From: Thermaerobacter sp. FW80
GTDB lineage: Bacteria; Bacillota; Sulfobacillia; Thermaerobacterales; Thermaerobacteraceae
Length of the DNA stretch: 64,000 bases
NCBI RefSeq assembly: GCF_004634385.1
Contig: NZ_CP037895.1
Coordinates: forward strand, 372,001-436,000
Reading direction: 5' to 3'
The translations under genes and the position numbers were made by a program. How positions within the stretch are numbered: position 1 is the stretch's first letter; each line of letters starts with the position of its first letter. Shown here piece after piece: positions 34,733 through 43,665 of the stretch. The notes beneath the pieces are model-generated. The model saw only the letters and a list, made by a program, of their open reading frames with translations. It had not been told where the DNA came from and did not search any database.

Positions 34733-36685
34733 GTGCGGGACGAACCGGCCCCAACGCCCAGCGCACCCAGCCAGCCGCCAAAGGGGGAGGCCGGAGCCCG
34801 CGGCACGGTGCCGGCCGAGGCCGGCGGCTGGGCGCAGGCCGCGGACGCCCAGGACGGAGCCGCCACGGACCGGACGCCGGCGGCCGCGGGGAATGGCGCC
34901 GGCGCGGCCGACGCCGCGCAGGAGGCCGCTGCGCGGGCGCCGGAACCGGCGGACGAGCGCATCATCGAGGGGATCGCCGCCGCACCGGGGCTCGCCCTGG
35001 GCCCGGCCTGGGTCTACAAACCGCCCGACCTGACGGTACCACCGCCCGCCGGTCCCGTCGAGCCCGAGGCGGAGGTGGCCCGCTGGGAGGCCGCCCGCCA
35101 GCAGGTGCGGACGCGGCTGGACCACCTGGCCGCTCGCGCCCGGGAGCAGGCCGGCGAGGAGGAGGCGGCGATCTTCGCCGCCCATCAGTTGCTGGTGGAC
35201 GATCCCGAACTGGATCAGCGGGTGCGCCAGGCGATCACCGCCGAGGGGCGCACCGCCGCGGCGGCGGTCGCCGCGGTCACCGAGTCCTTCGCCCAGGCCC
35301 TCGAGCAGCTGGACGACGAGTACCTGCGCGGCCGCGCCGCCGACGTCCGCGACGTGGGCCGCCAGCTGCTGGCCGCCTTGCTGGACGTGCCGCTGGACCT
35401 GGCCCCCGAGGAGCCCAGCGTCATCGTCGCCCACGACCTGGCCCCCTCGGACACCGCCCGCTGGCCGCGGGAGCGGGTGCTCGGTCTGGTGACGGAGGCC
35501 GGCGGCGCCACCTCCCACGTGGCCATCCTGGCGCGCGGGGCCGGGGTCCCGGCGGTGGCAGGTGCCGCCGGCGCCGTGGCCGCCGTCACCCCCGGGCAGC
35601 CGGTGGTGGTCGACGGCTCGGCCGGCCGCGTCATCCTCAACCCGAGCCCGGAGCGGCGGCGCGCGGTGGAACAGGCCACCGCCGCCCAGGCCGAGCGGGC
35701 CCGCCGCCTGGCGGCCTTGCGGGACCTGCCCGCCGTGACGCGGGACGGTCGCCGGATCGAACTGGCCATCAACATCGGCCGACCGGAGGAGATCGGCGCC
35801 GCCGAGGCCTACGGCCCCGAGGGCGTGGGCCTCTTCCGCACGGAGTTCCTGTTCCTGGACCGGTCGCGCCCGCCCGGGGAGGAGGAGCAGCGGCAGGCGT
35901 ATGCCGCCGCCGTCCGGGCCTTGCGGGGGCGGCGGCTGGTGCTGCGCACGCTGGACGTGGGCGCCGACAAGCGGCTGCCCTTCATCGATTGGCCCGAGGA
36001 GATGAACCCCGCCCTGGGCCTGCGGGGTGCGCGCCTCGGCCTGGCGCGCCCGGACCTCTTGCGCACCCAGCTCCGCGCGGTGCTGCGGGCCGCGGCGGAG
36101 GGCCCCATCAGCGTGATGTTCCCCATGGTCACCACCCGGGAGGAGGTGCGGCGCCTGCGCCAGGCGGTGGAGGAGGCCGCCGCCTCCCTGGACCGGGAGG
36201 GGATCCCCCGCGGCCGGGTGGAAGTCGGGATCATGGTGGAGACGCCGGCGGCCGCCCTCGCAGCCCGCGCCCTGGCCCGCGAGGTCGACTTCTTCTCGGT
36301 GGGGACCAACGACCTGACCCAGTACACCCTGGCCGTGGACCGCACCAGCCAGGAGGTCGCCGCCCTCTACGACGCCCTCCACCCGGCGGTGTTGCGCCTG
36401 ATCCTGGAGGTGGGCCGGGCGGCCGAGGAGGCGGGCATCTGGGCCGGGGTGTGCGGCGAGCTGGGGGGCGAGCCCCTGGCGACGCCCTTCCTGGTCGGCG
36501 CGGGGATCACCGAGCTGAGCATGCACCCGCGGGCGCTATGGGAGGTCAAGCAGGTGGTCCGGGGGATCCGCTACGACGAGGCGCGCCAGCTGGCCGAGGA
36601 GCTGGTGGCCCTGGCCACCGGCGAGGAGGTGCGAAGGCGGCTGCGCGGCTTTCTCGAGGAGCGCGGCTTGACGGTGGAGGGGTGA
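34733..36685 (+). CDS. ptsI: Phosphoenolpyruvate-protein phosphotransferase (enzyme I)
   Basis: 650 aa. It autophosphorylates with PEP and charges HPr. The core starts at ERIIEGIAAAPGLALGPAWV; the phospho-His lies in EAGGATSHVAILARGAGVPAV, and the PEP-binding barrel has GVGLFRTEFLFLDR, LRTLDVGADKRLPF and SVGTNDLTQYTLAVDR, with the catalytic Cys in GVCGELGG. Before the core is a 75-residue Ala/Pro-rich extension beginning VRDEPAPTPSAPS, encoded by an exact GGACGAACCGGCCCC. GTG 34733 follows the HPr stop; TTG 34712, inside ptsH, also has a ribosome site and is an alternative. Ordinary enzyme I is about 570-580 aa, so the extension is unusual. Confidence 0.93.
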   Translation: MRDEPAPTPSAPSQPPKGEAGARGTVPAEAGGWAQAADAQDGAATDRTPAAAGNGAGAADAAQEAAARAPEPADERIIEGIAAAPGLALGPAWVYKPPDLTVPPPAGPVEPEAEVARWEAARQQVRTRLDHLAARAREQAGEEEAAIFAAHQLLVDDPELDQRVRQAITAEGRTAAAAVAAVTESFAQALEQLDDEYLRGRAADVRDVGRQLLAALLDVPLDLAPEEPSVIVAHDLAPSDTARWPRERVLGLVTEAGGATSHVAILARGAGVPAVAGAAGAVAAVTPGQPVVVDGSAGRVILNPSPERRRAVEQATAAQAERARRLAALRDLPAVTRDGRRIELAINIGRPEEIGAAEAYGPEGVGLFRTEFLFLDRSRPPGEEEQRQAYAAAVRALRGRRLVLRTLDVGADKRLPFIDWPEEMNPALGLRGARLGLARPDLLRTQLRAVLRAAAEGPISVMFPMVTTREEVRRLRQAVEEAAASLDREGIPRGRVEVGIMVETPAAALAARALAREVDFFSVGTNDLTQYTLAVDRTSQEVAALYDALHPAVLRLILEVGRAAEEAGIWAGVCGELGGEPLATPFLVGAGITELSMHPRALWEVKQVVRGIRYDEARQLAEELVALATGEEVRRRLRGFLEERGLTVEG

Positions 36686-36722
36686 ACACGATGCCCGCGG
36701 GCATGGTCGAGGGGGTGACGCG

Positions 36723-38069
36723 GTGGCGCAGCGCGTGGTCATCGCCGGCGGCGGGTGGGGCGGCATCAAGGCCGCCCTGGAGCTGCGCGCCCGGCTGGAT
36801 CCAGGTCACGAGGTGGTGCTCGTCGACCCCAACCCCACCTTCCGCCTGGGGTTCCGCAAGACGTGGCTCCTCGTGGGCAAGACGCGGCCCGGCGAGGCCA
36901 CCCGGTCCAAGCACGCCCTGGCCGCGCGCGGCATCCGGTACCTGCAGGCGCACGTCACCGCCATCGACCCCGAAGGGCGGTGGGTGGAGGTGGAACCGGC
37001 GGGCGGCGCCGCGGGGGGCGCCGCGGCGTCCCCCGCGGCCGCCGGGGACCGGCGCCGGCTGGAGTGGGACTACCTGATCGTCGCCCTGGGGGCCCAGCCA
37101 CGGCCGGACCGGGTCCCCGGCTTCCTGGAGGCACCGAACGCCTTCAACCTGTACGATCCCGACGGCGCCCTGGCCGCCGGCCGGCGACTGGCGGCCTTGA
37201 CGGGCGGGCGCATCGTGGTGGCCATCCTCGGTCTGCCCTACAAGTGCCCGCCGGCTCCCTACGAGGCGGCCCTGTTGGTTGACGACTACCTGCGCCAGGG
37301 ATGGCGCCGACCCCCCGGTCCGGGGCAGGACGGGGCCACCGCTGCCGACGCCGCGGGCCAAGAGCTCCAGGATGGGCGGCCCGCCGCGGCGGGGACCGGC
37401 ATCCCCGCGCGCCAGGCTGGGGACCGGGCCGCCTTCGAGATCGCCGTCTTCACCCCGCAGCCGAGCTCCCTGCCCGTGGCGGGCCCCGCCGGCTGTCAGG
37501 CCATCGAATCCAGCCTGGCCTTGCGCCAGATCGCCTTCCACCCCAACCGCCGGTTCGTCCGGGTCGAACCGGGGGCGCTGGTGGACGCCGAGGGGAACCG
37601 GGAGCCCTACGATCTCCTGCTCGGCGTGCCGCCCCACCGGGTGCCGCAGGTCGCCGTCGATGCCGGCCTGGCGCCGGCCGACGGGTGGATCGCGGTGGAT
37701 CCGGCCACCCTGCGCACGCGCCATCCGCGGGTGTACGCCATCGGCGACTGCACCCAGATCGCCATGGCCAACGGCCAGCCCTTGCCCAAGGCGGGCATCT
37801 TCGCCGAGGGCGAGGCCGCGGTGGCGGCCGCGGCCATCGCGGCCGAGATCACCGGCGGCCCGCCGCCGGAGCGCTATCGCGGCGAGGGCTACTGCTTCCT
37901 CGAGCTGGGCGGCGGGCTGGCGACGGTGGTGCGCGGCGAGTTCCTGGCCGAACCCGCGCCGCGGGTCGAGGTGGCGTCCCCTTCCCGGGAGTTCCTGGCC
38001 CGCAAGCTGGCGTTCGAGCGGGAACGCCTCGAGGGCTGGTTCGGCGCGGATGCTGGGGGCGGCCGCTGA
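36723..38069 (+). CDS. FAD-dependent pyridine nucleotide-disulfide oxidoreductase, sulfide:quinone reductase-like
   Basis: 448 aa. N-terminal FAD motif RVVIAGGGWGGIKAALELRA and a second nucleotide region IVVAILGLPYKCPPAPYEAAL. The Cys in PYKCPPAPYE is at the position conserved in sulfide:quinone oxidoreductases and flavocytochrome c sulfide dehydrogenases; AIGDCTQIA with its Cys and LPKAGIFAEGEA match the same group. Two Ala/Gly inserts (about 85-105 and 200-230) enlarge it. Only some of the SQR Cys residues are certain, so the electron donor could be sulfide or another reductant. GTG 36723 has GAGGGGG upstream and follows ptsI by 37 nt. The closely placed NDH-2 suggests several quinone-reducing enzymes in one neighbourhood. 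Confidence 0.78.
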   Translation: MAQRVVIAGGGWGGIKAALELRARLDPGHEVVLVDPNPTFRLGFRKTWLLVGKTRPGEATRSKHALAARGIRYLQAHVTAIDPEGRWVEVEPAGGAAGGAAASPAAAGDRRRLEWDYLIVALGAQPRPDRVPGFLEAPNAFNLYDPDGALAAGRRLAALTGGRIVVAILGLPYKCPPAPYEAALLVDDYLRQGWRRPPGPGQDGATAADAAGQELQDGRPAAAGTGIPARQAGDRAAFEIAVFTPQPSSLPVAGPAGCQAIESSLALRQIAFHPNRRFVRVEPGALVDAEGNREPYDLLLGVPPHRVPQVAVDAGLAPADGWIAVDPATLRTRHPRVYAIGDCTQIAMANGQPLPKAGIFAEGEAAVAAAAIAAEITGGPPPERYRGEGYCFLELGGGLATVVRGEFLAEPAPRVEVASPSREFLARKLAFERERLEGWFGADAGGGR

Positions 38070-38138
38070 CGCGGCCGACGGCGCCGCTGGGCAGCGGGGC
38101 CGCCCCCGCCGCTTGGTGGGCCGCTCCTTCCGCGCTAA

Positions 38139-38161
38139 AATACTTTGGGTACCGAAGTATT
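38139..38161. promoter_or_regulatory. Palindromic operator overlapping the MFS promoter
   Basis: A 23-bp dyad with arms AATACTT and AAGTATT around TGGGTACCG; 9 of 11 base pairs match. It overlaps a TAAAAT -10 (38136-38141), so a bound regulator would block transcription of the exporter gene 70 nt downstream. It is the most A+T-rich spot for several kb. TetR, MarR or HxlR-type repressors use sites of this size; none is encoded nearby. Confidence 0.6.
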
Positions 38162-38229
38162 CGCCGAGGTGCGGTCTTCCAGGCCCACCGCGCCTCGCGA
38201 GCTCGTGGGCATCCCCGCGGAGGTCGGCC

Positions 38230-39720
38230 ATGCCGGAGCGGAGCGCACCCATCGTGACCCCGCAGGAAGCGGCACCCGCTGGCGGCGATCTCTCCCGCCA
38301 CGGGTTTTTCGTTCTCCTGCTGACCATGTTCCTGACGGTGGCGGGATTCGGCATCGTCCTCCCGGTGCTGCCCTACTTCGCCCGCCAGATGGGCGCCAGC
38401 AGCGTGGAGATGGGCCTGATGGTCTCCCTCTACGCCCTGGCCCAGTTCCTCTTCGCGCCGATGTGGGGGTCGCTGTCCGACCGCATCGGCCGCAAACCCG
38501 TGCTGATCGCCGGCATGACCGGCTTCGGCCTCTCCTTCACGGCGATGGCCTTCGTCCACTCCGTGGCCGCGCTGATCGCCGTCCGGTTCCTCGGCGGGAT
38601 GCTCTCGGCCTCGACCTTCCCCGCCGCCCAGGCGCTGGTCGCCGACCTGACGCCACCGGAGCGGCGGGGCCCGGCGCTGGCGATGATGGGCGGCGCCAGC
38701 AACCTCGGCTTCGTCCTGGGGCCCCTCCTCGGCGTGCCCATCATCGCCCTGGGCTACGGCTTCCCGGGCCTCGCCCTGACCGGGGGCCTCGCGATCCTCC
38801 TGACGGCCGTCCTGGCCGCCTTCGTCCTGCCCGCGCCGCCACCCCGCGCCGCTGGCGGCGGACGCCGCCCGCCGTTGCCGCAGGCCCTCCAGCTGGCGGT
38901 GGCGAGCCCGGAGGCGCCCTGCTATTGGCTGGTGCTGGTCGCGGCCGTGGCGGGCTCCAGCGTCTTCTCCATGCTGGGCTACTACTTGATGGAGCGGATG
39001 GGCGCGCCGGAGTCCGCCAATCAGATGGCGTTCTCGGTCATGGGGATCGCCTCCGCCGCCGTCCAGTTCACCGTCGTGGGCTCGGCCATGGGCCGGTGGG
39101 GGGAGACGCGGACGGCCAGCGCAGGCTTCCTGGCCGGGGCGGTGGCCTTCCTCCTGCTGCTCCTGGCCGGCGACGTCGGCCAGGCCACCGCCGCCGTGGC
39201 CGTCTGGGGCGTGGCGCTGGCGATGATCCGGCCGCCGCTGACCACGCTGGTCTCCCGTCGGACCCGCCTGGGCCAGGGCACCGCCCTCGGCATACAGGCG
39301 TCCTTCGAGAGCATGGGTCGGATGGCCGGACCGCTTGTGGCCGGCACCCTGTTCGACCTCCACCCCCAGCTGCCCTATGGGGTCGTCGAGGGGCTCTTGC
39401 TGCTGGCCCTGTTCGCGGGCAGCCGGGCCTTGCGACGTCTGGAAGCAGGCGAGGCGGGAGGGCCCGGGGATGCGGCGGCCGCGGCCGAGGAGCGGGCGGA
39501 ACCGGCGGCGAGCGTCGTCACCCGCCCCGCGGCCGGAAACCCGGTGGTCACCGCCGAGCGGCCCCTCCCCTCGCCCCGGCAGCCTTCGCACCAGCGTCCA
39601 CCATCTCGCCAACGGGTCGCCCCCGCCCAAGCGGGCGACCCGTCCCACCCGGCCAGGGAACCGTCGCCACCGTGCGGCGCGCGGGCGCCCGGGGCGCCAG
39701 CCCCGGCCCGCGACCGGTGA
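38230..39720 (+). CDS. Major facilitator superfamily exporter, TetA/multidrug (DHA1) type
   Basis: 496 aa. Twelve-helix H+ antiporter: helix 1 is FFVLLLTMFLTVAGFGIVLPVLPYFA, the motif A loop is PMWGSLSDRIGRKPVLIAG, and motif C is GGASNLGFVLGPLLGVPI; together these mark 12-helix drug exporters. Transport halves are joined by a Pro/Arg loop near 205. The last 90 residues (from about 410) form a polar low-complexity tail whose DNA contains a terminator-like hairpin, suggesting the original stop was lost upstream or that the tail is a recent extension. ATG 38230 has GGAGGT 7 nt before it. An operator-like dyad in the promoter implies inducible expression. Confidence 0.87.
   Translation: MPERSAPIVTPQEAAPAGGDLSRHGFFVLLLTMFLTVAGFGIVLPVLPYFARQMGASSVEMGLMVSLYALAQFLFAPMWGSLSDRIGRKPVLIAGMTGFGLSFTAMAFVHSVAALIAVRFLGGMLSASTFPAAQALVADLTPPERRGPALAMMGGASNLGFVLGPLLGVPIIALGYGFPGLALTGGLAILLTAVLAAFVLPAPPPRAAGGGRRPPLPQALQLAVASPEAPCYWLVLVAAVAGSSVFSMLGYYLMERMGAPESANQMAFSVMGIASAAVQFTVVGSAMGRWGETRTASAGFLAGAVAFLLLLLAGDVGQATAAVAVWGVALAMIRPPLTTLVSRRTRLGQGTALGIQASFESMGRMAGPLVAGTLFDLHPQLPYGVVEGLLLLALFAGSRALRRLEAGEAGGPGDAAAAAEERAEPAASVVTRPAAGNPVVTAERPLPSPRQPSHQRPPSRQRVAPAQAGDPSHPAREPSPPCGARAPGAPAPARDR
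39612..39643. terminator. Hairpin inside the MFS gene's 3' end
   Basis: ACGGGTCGCCC, 10-nt loop, GGGCGACCCGT: an 11-bp perfect stem lying within the coding tail of the MFS gene, 77 nt before its stop and near the convergent gene's end at 39728. No T-run. It may act as a bidirectional terminator or be incidental. Confidence 0.4.
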
Positions 39721-39727
39721 GTCCGCC

Positions 39728-40690
39728 CTACCCGGCCAGGCGGCTGTGGGACGGCGGCGGGCCGAGTTCGTCCAAGATGCCCACGGCCTCCGGCGCCCGT
39801 TCGTAGGCCAGCAGGATCCCGTCGGCGTAGGCATCGGCCACCCGGGCCGCCTTGAGCAGCCCCTTGCGATCGACGTTCAGCGCGTAGAGCTCCGCCACGA
39901 AGGGGACGTCCCCCAGCAGGTCGCGGAATCCCCACGCCAGCGCCTCGACCCAATAGGTGGTGCTGTAATGCAGGTCGTAGATGGGCACCACGAAGAAGTC
40001 CACCAGGCGGCCCAGCTGGGCCACGTCGAGGCCGAAGCGGCGAAACAGATGGTCGCCAAAGGGATCGGGGTACAGGGTGACGGACACGGGCCGGGGCGCC
40101 GGCGCGGGCTCCGGCGGGGGGACGGATCCCGAGGGGGTCGGATTCCCGCCGTCAGCGCGCGGGGCCGCACCCCCACCGGCGTCCGCCGCGGCGCGCGGCG
40201 TCCGCGCCCGGGCCACCGCTTCGCGGATGAACGCGGTCATGGTGGCCGCCCGCCACGTCTCCTCGTCCAGGCCCGAGGCCCGCTGGGCCGCCTGGCAGCG
40301 GGGGCAGCGGCAGAAGCCCTCCCGGGGGAAGCCCACCGTGTCCAGGCGGATCCCGGCCACGGCCTGGGCCGCGGCTCGCGCCACCAGGTCCAGCAGGCTC
40401 CGGCGATAGCCCTCGTCGCTGGGGCAGACCCAGTCCCAGTCGAAGTAGGGCGTCCCGCGGACCGCCCGCATCCCCCCGGGTCCCACGGCCGCCAGGCCCG
40501 GGTCGCGCTGGACGGCGCGGTTGTCGCCGAAGCAGCTGATCATGTTGTGCACGCCGGGAACCGGCGGATCGGTCCGACCGAGGACGCTCTTGATCTCGTA
40601 GAACACGTGGAGGCGAGGGCGCCGGTCCAACAACCCCATCTCGCGCAGCGTCCGCAGGTCCCGTCGGTCGTAGGTCACGATCCCGCGCAC
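39728..40690 (-). CDS. Hypothetical protein, possible TIM-barrel glycoside hydrolase-like fold
   Basis: 320 aa, not confidently recognised. It starts MRGIVTYDRRDLRTLREMG and has LHVFYEIKSVLG. In the middle, AGIRLDTVGFPREGFCRCPRC looks like the strand with acidic residue seen in barrel hydrolases, with a CxCxxC cluster that could bind metal. A Pro/Ala-rich insert (about 165-200) is followed by VSVTLYPDPFGDHLFRRF and FFVVPIYDLHYSTTYWVEAL. No signal peptide, so it is cytoplasmic. GTG 40690 has GGGGGGAG upstream. It lies 43 nt downstream of ychF on the same strand and may be co-transcribed. The hydrolase idea is inference from pattern only. Confidence 0.6.
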   Translation of the reverse strand: MRGIVTYDRRDLRTLREMGLLDRRPRLHVFYEIKSVLGRTDPPVPGVHNMISCFGDNRAVQRDPGLAAVGPGGMRAVRGTPYFDWDWVCPSDEGYRRSLLDLVARAAAQAVAGIRLDTVGFPREGFCRCPRCQAAQRASGLDEETWRAATMTAFIREAVARARTPRAAADAGGGAAPRADGGNPTPSGSVPPPEPAPAPRPVSVTLYPDPFGDHLFRRFGLDVAQLGRLVDFFVVPIYDLHYSTTYWVEALAWGFRDLLGDVPFVAELYALNVDRKGLLKAARVADAYADGILLAYERAPEAVGILDELGPPPSHSRLAG

Positions 40691-40733
40691 GCCCGCTCCC
40701 CCCTGATCGACCGCAGCCCCGACGGGTCCATGG

Positions 40734-41804
40734 TCAGACGTTGAAGCGGAACAGGATCACGTCGCCATCCTGCACCACGTAGTCCCGGCCCTCGAGGCGC
40801 AGCAGCCCCGCCTCGCGGACCGCGGCCATGGACCCCAGCCGGATCAGGTCGTCGTAGGCCACCACCTCGGCGCGGATGAAGCCGCGCTCCATGTCGGAGT
40901 GGATCTTCCCCGCCGCCTCCTTGGCCGTGGTGCCGCGACGGATCGGCCAGGCGCGGACCTCCTCCTCCCCGGCGGTGAAGAAGCTGATCAGCCCGCTGGC
41001 CTCGTAGGCCGCCCGGGCGAGCCGCGCCACCCCCGGCTCGGCGATGCCGTACTCCGCCATGAACGGCTCCCGCTCCGCGGGCTCGAGTTCCGCGATCTCC
41101 GCCTCCACCGGCCCGCAGAAGGTGATCACCGGCTCACCCCACCCGGCGGCTGCCTCCCGTAGGGCGCTCTCCCCGGGGAACGTGCCCGCCTGGAGCTGTG
41201 CCTCGTCCACGTTGACGGCCAGCACCATGGGCTTCAGGGTGAGCAGGCCGAAGCCCCTGACGCGGCGCAGGTCCTCGTCGCTCCACTCCAGCTCCCGCAG
41301 CGGCCGCTCCTGCTCCAAGGCCGCCTGCAGGAGCGGCAGGCGCTCCAGCAGGGCCTCGTCATCCGGGCGGCGCTTGCGGGGCGGCAGGGCCTCCAGGCGG
41401 TTCCGGGCGCTCTCCACCACGGCCAGGTCCGTCAGGATCAGCTCGTCGCGGATCAGGCGCGCGTCGCGCAGCGGATCCACGTCGCCCAACACGTGGGGAA
41501 GGGTCTCGTCCGCGAAGGCGCGAATGACGTGGACCAGCACGTCGGCGCCGCGCACCGCCTCGAGGAAGCGGTTCCAGCGCGCCCGATCGTCGCCGGGGAC
41601 GGCACCGGGGACGTCGGTGACGCGCAGGGCGGCCGGCGTCACCTTGCGGGGCTTGTAGAGCGCAGCCAGGCGATCGAGGCGGGGATCGGGGATGGGCGCC
41701 ATGCCGACGGTGGTCTGGCCGGGGCCGCCCCGCCCTTCACCGGCCAGCAGCCGGAACAACAAGGACTTCCCCACCTGGGGAAGGCCGATCAAGCCGATGT
41801 CCAC
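40734..41804 (-). CDS. ychF: YchF/OLA1-family nucleotide-binding protein
   Basis: 356 aa ribosome-associated P-loop protein of the Obg-related group; family members hydrolyse ATP more readily than GTP. G1 is GLIGLPQVGKSLLFRLL, G3 DVPGAVPGD, and the G4 position reads NVDE in place of NKxD, the hallmark of altered base specificity. The C-terminal TGS domain spans about 270-356 (LISFFTAGEEEVRAWPIRRGTT, GFIRAEVVAYDDL and VQDGDVILFRFNV). GTG 41804 has GAGGAGG upstream. G1 has Gln where many YchF have Asn (PNVGKS). Function is probably in translation or stress control; single gene or paired with the hypothetical gene downstream. Confidence 0.94.
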   Translation of the reverse strand: MDIGLIGLPQVGKSLLFRLLAGEGRGGPGQTTVGMAPIPDPRLDRLAALYKPRKVTPAALRVTDVPGAVPGDDRARWNRFLEAVRGADVLVHVIRAFADETLPHVLGDVDPLRDARLIRDELILTDLAVVESARNRLEALPPRKRRPDDEALLERLPLLQAALEQERPLRELEWSDEDLRRVRGFGLLTLKPMVLAVNVDEAQLQAGTFPGESALREAAAGWGEPVITFCGPVEAEIAELEPAEREPFMAEYGIAEPGVARLARAAYEASGLISFFTAGEEEVRAWPIRRGTTAKEAAGKIHSDMERGFIRAEVVAYDDLIRLGSMAAVREAGLLRLEGRDYVVQDGDVILFRFNV

Positions 41805-41910
41805 GGGATGGCCTCCTCGACGCGGCATCCTGCGGGCCCAGGGGAGCGAGGGGGAACGCCCGCCCCGCATCGTGACGTGACGGCGCGCGCCGCTGCGCGG
41901 CCGGTCTCGC

Positions 41911-43605
41911 TCAGCGCCCCAGGGCCGTGATGGCCGAAATGCGGACCGCCGGGTGGCCGTCGGGGCCCGGCTCTTCGGCAAAGGCGACGGCGACGCGCCT
42001 CCCGTCGCCGCGGGTGACCACCAGCGGTCCCCCACCGCCGCCACCGGCGGCCGGTTCGACCCGCCAGCCCTGGCCCAGGGGCTCTTGGGCCAATAGCGCA
42101 CGCCCGGCCGCCACCAGGGTCGGGTCCTGCCGCTCCACCAGGCCCGCGGCCTGCTCCAGGTCCCCCCGGCTCACCAGCGTAATGAAGGCCCGCAGCACGC
42201 TCAAGGGCTGCGCCGCCGGCCCCGCGGCGCTCAGCACGTAGGTCCCGGTTCGCGGCGACCAGGTCCACCGCTGGTACCAGCGAGCCGGCACGGGACCCTC
42301 CGCGGTGACCAGGACCGGAGGCTCCGCAGCGCCGAGGGTCGCTGCCGCGGCAGGGGGCGCGGCCAGGCCGCCGGGCGGACCGCCGGGGGCTTCGCCGGCG
42401 GCCATCCGCCCCGGAGGAACCGGCCGCCCCTCGGCCACCACGCGGATCCACGTGCCGTCGGGGGCGACCTCGACCCGCCGCACGATGCCCTCCCCTCCCG
42501 TCGGCACCGCCGGCCTTGCCGCCCACTGCTGCCGATCCAGGGCGTCCTGGTCCGCCTTGGCGGCGGCCGCCCCGGGCTCCCCGCCGTCGGTGGGGCTGGA
42601 CGCCGCGCCGGCAGCCAGCACCGTACCCTCCGCCCCCGTGCGCCCCGGCACGGCCTCCCCGCGGGCGGCAGGCAACGAGGCCGCCGCCGCCACCTTCGGC
42701 CCCAGGCTCCACACCGGCCGCCACTGGTCGTGCCGTCGTTCCAGCAGCGTGATGGCGAGCGCGGGCCCGGCGCCCGCCGGATCGTGGTCCGTCACCACCA
42801 GGAGCCGCGGGGGCGCGCCGTCGCCCCCCGGCCAAAGCCAGGCCTGCTCGACCAGCCCGGTCGCCCACGACGCCTGGGGGGCCGGGGATGGCTCGGATCC
42901 CGCCCCGGCCCCCCCGACCGCAGCTCGGGGCGGCGACGGCTCGACCACCTGGAGGTGCACGCCGCCGGGCCCACCGGTCCACGTGGCGATGAGGTGCCCC
43001 GCCGTCTCCGGGAAGCGGGGACCGAAGGCCACCAACAGCACCGCCCGGGGAACACCGGGCCCAGGGTCCGCCCCGTGCGGCGAGGTGGGCTGGGCGGACA
43101 CGACCACCTTCACGAAGGGCATCTCGGGAGTGGCGAGCTCCAGCTCCAGGAGGGACGGTTCCAGAGGTGCGACGGCGGGTTCCAGGCGCTCGAGTCGGAA
43201 GAGCATCCGTTGCACCGCGCGGGCCACGGCATCACCCGACCGGGGCGGGAGCTCGCGTTCGCCCGGTTCCAAGGCGAGGGAGCCGGTCCCTGGGCCGACG
43301 GGGTCGGCGTGAGCCAGGGTGGGGTTCGGATGGCGGCCGTCCTTGGCAGGTGCCGGGGCCTGGGTGGTCCCGCCCGCGACCGCCCCTCGCTGGTCGGCGC
43401 CCCCCGTCACCGGCGACGCCACCCCCGGCACAGGTCGACCCGCCGCCCCGGCCCGCGCGTCGCCGGGTTGAACCCCCACCGCCGCCTGGTGGCAGAAAAG
43501 CACGGCCATCAGGGCCGCCAGCCCGATTCCCCAGAGCCTCGACGAGCGGGGCCGCGGGACCGGGGCCCCGGGCACCGTCGCGATCGCCGGCCCGCAGTCC
43601 TTCAT
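41911..43605 (-). CDS. Hypothetical exported protein
   Basis: 564 aa, no family recognised. Residues 23-45 (LWGIGLAALMAVLFCHQAAVG) form a signal peptide or anchor. The rest is extracytoplasmic, rich in Ala, Gly, Pro and Val, with beta-type stretches (PFVKVVVSAQP, AVLLVAFGPRF, LVVTDHDPAGAG, PLVVTRGDGRRVAVAFAEEP). VLRAFITLVSRGDLEQAAGLVE near the C-terminus resembles a helix in NTF2-like or stress-response lipoproteins. ATG 43605 is used because the frame and signal start there; its ribosome site is weak (AAGG, long spacing). A TTGACA (43641-43636) lies upstream but no good -10 accompanies it. Confidence 0.6.
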   Translation of the reverse strand: MKDCGPAIATVPGAPVPRPRSSRLWGIGLAALMAVLFCHQAAVGVQPGDARAGAAGRPVPGVASPVTGGADQRGAVAGGTTQAPAPAKDGRHPNPTLAHADPVGPGTGSLALEPGERELPPRSGDAVARAVQRMLFRLERLEPAVAPLEPSLLELELATPEMPFVKVVVSAQPTSPHGADPGPGVPRAVLLVAFGPRFPETAGHLIATWTGGPGGVHLQVVEPSPPRAAVGGAGAGSEPSPAPQASWATGLVEQAWLWPGGDGAPPRLLVVTDHDPAGAGPALAITLLERRHDQWRPVWSLGPKVAAAASLPAARGEAVPGRTGAEGTVLAAGAASSPTDGGEPGAAAAKADQDALDRQQWAARPAVPTGGEGIVRRVEVAPDGTWIRVVAEGRPVPPGRMAAGEAPGGPPGGLAAPPAAAATLGAAEPPVLVTAEGPVPARWYQRWTWSPRTGTYVLSAAGPAAQPLSVLRAFITLVSRGDLEQAAGLVERQDPTLVAAGRALLAQEPLGQGWRVEPAAGGGGGGPLVVTRGDGRRVAVAFAEEPGPDGHPAVRISAITALGR

Positions 43606-43665
43606 GGCGGCAGCTTAACCTTTTTGTAATCGTTTTGTCAAACTTTTCAGGAGGTCTCTGTCGGC

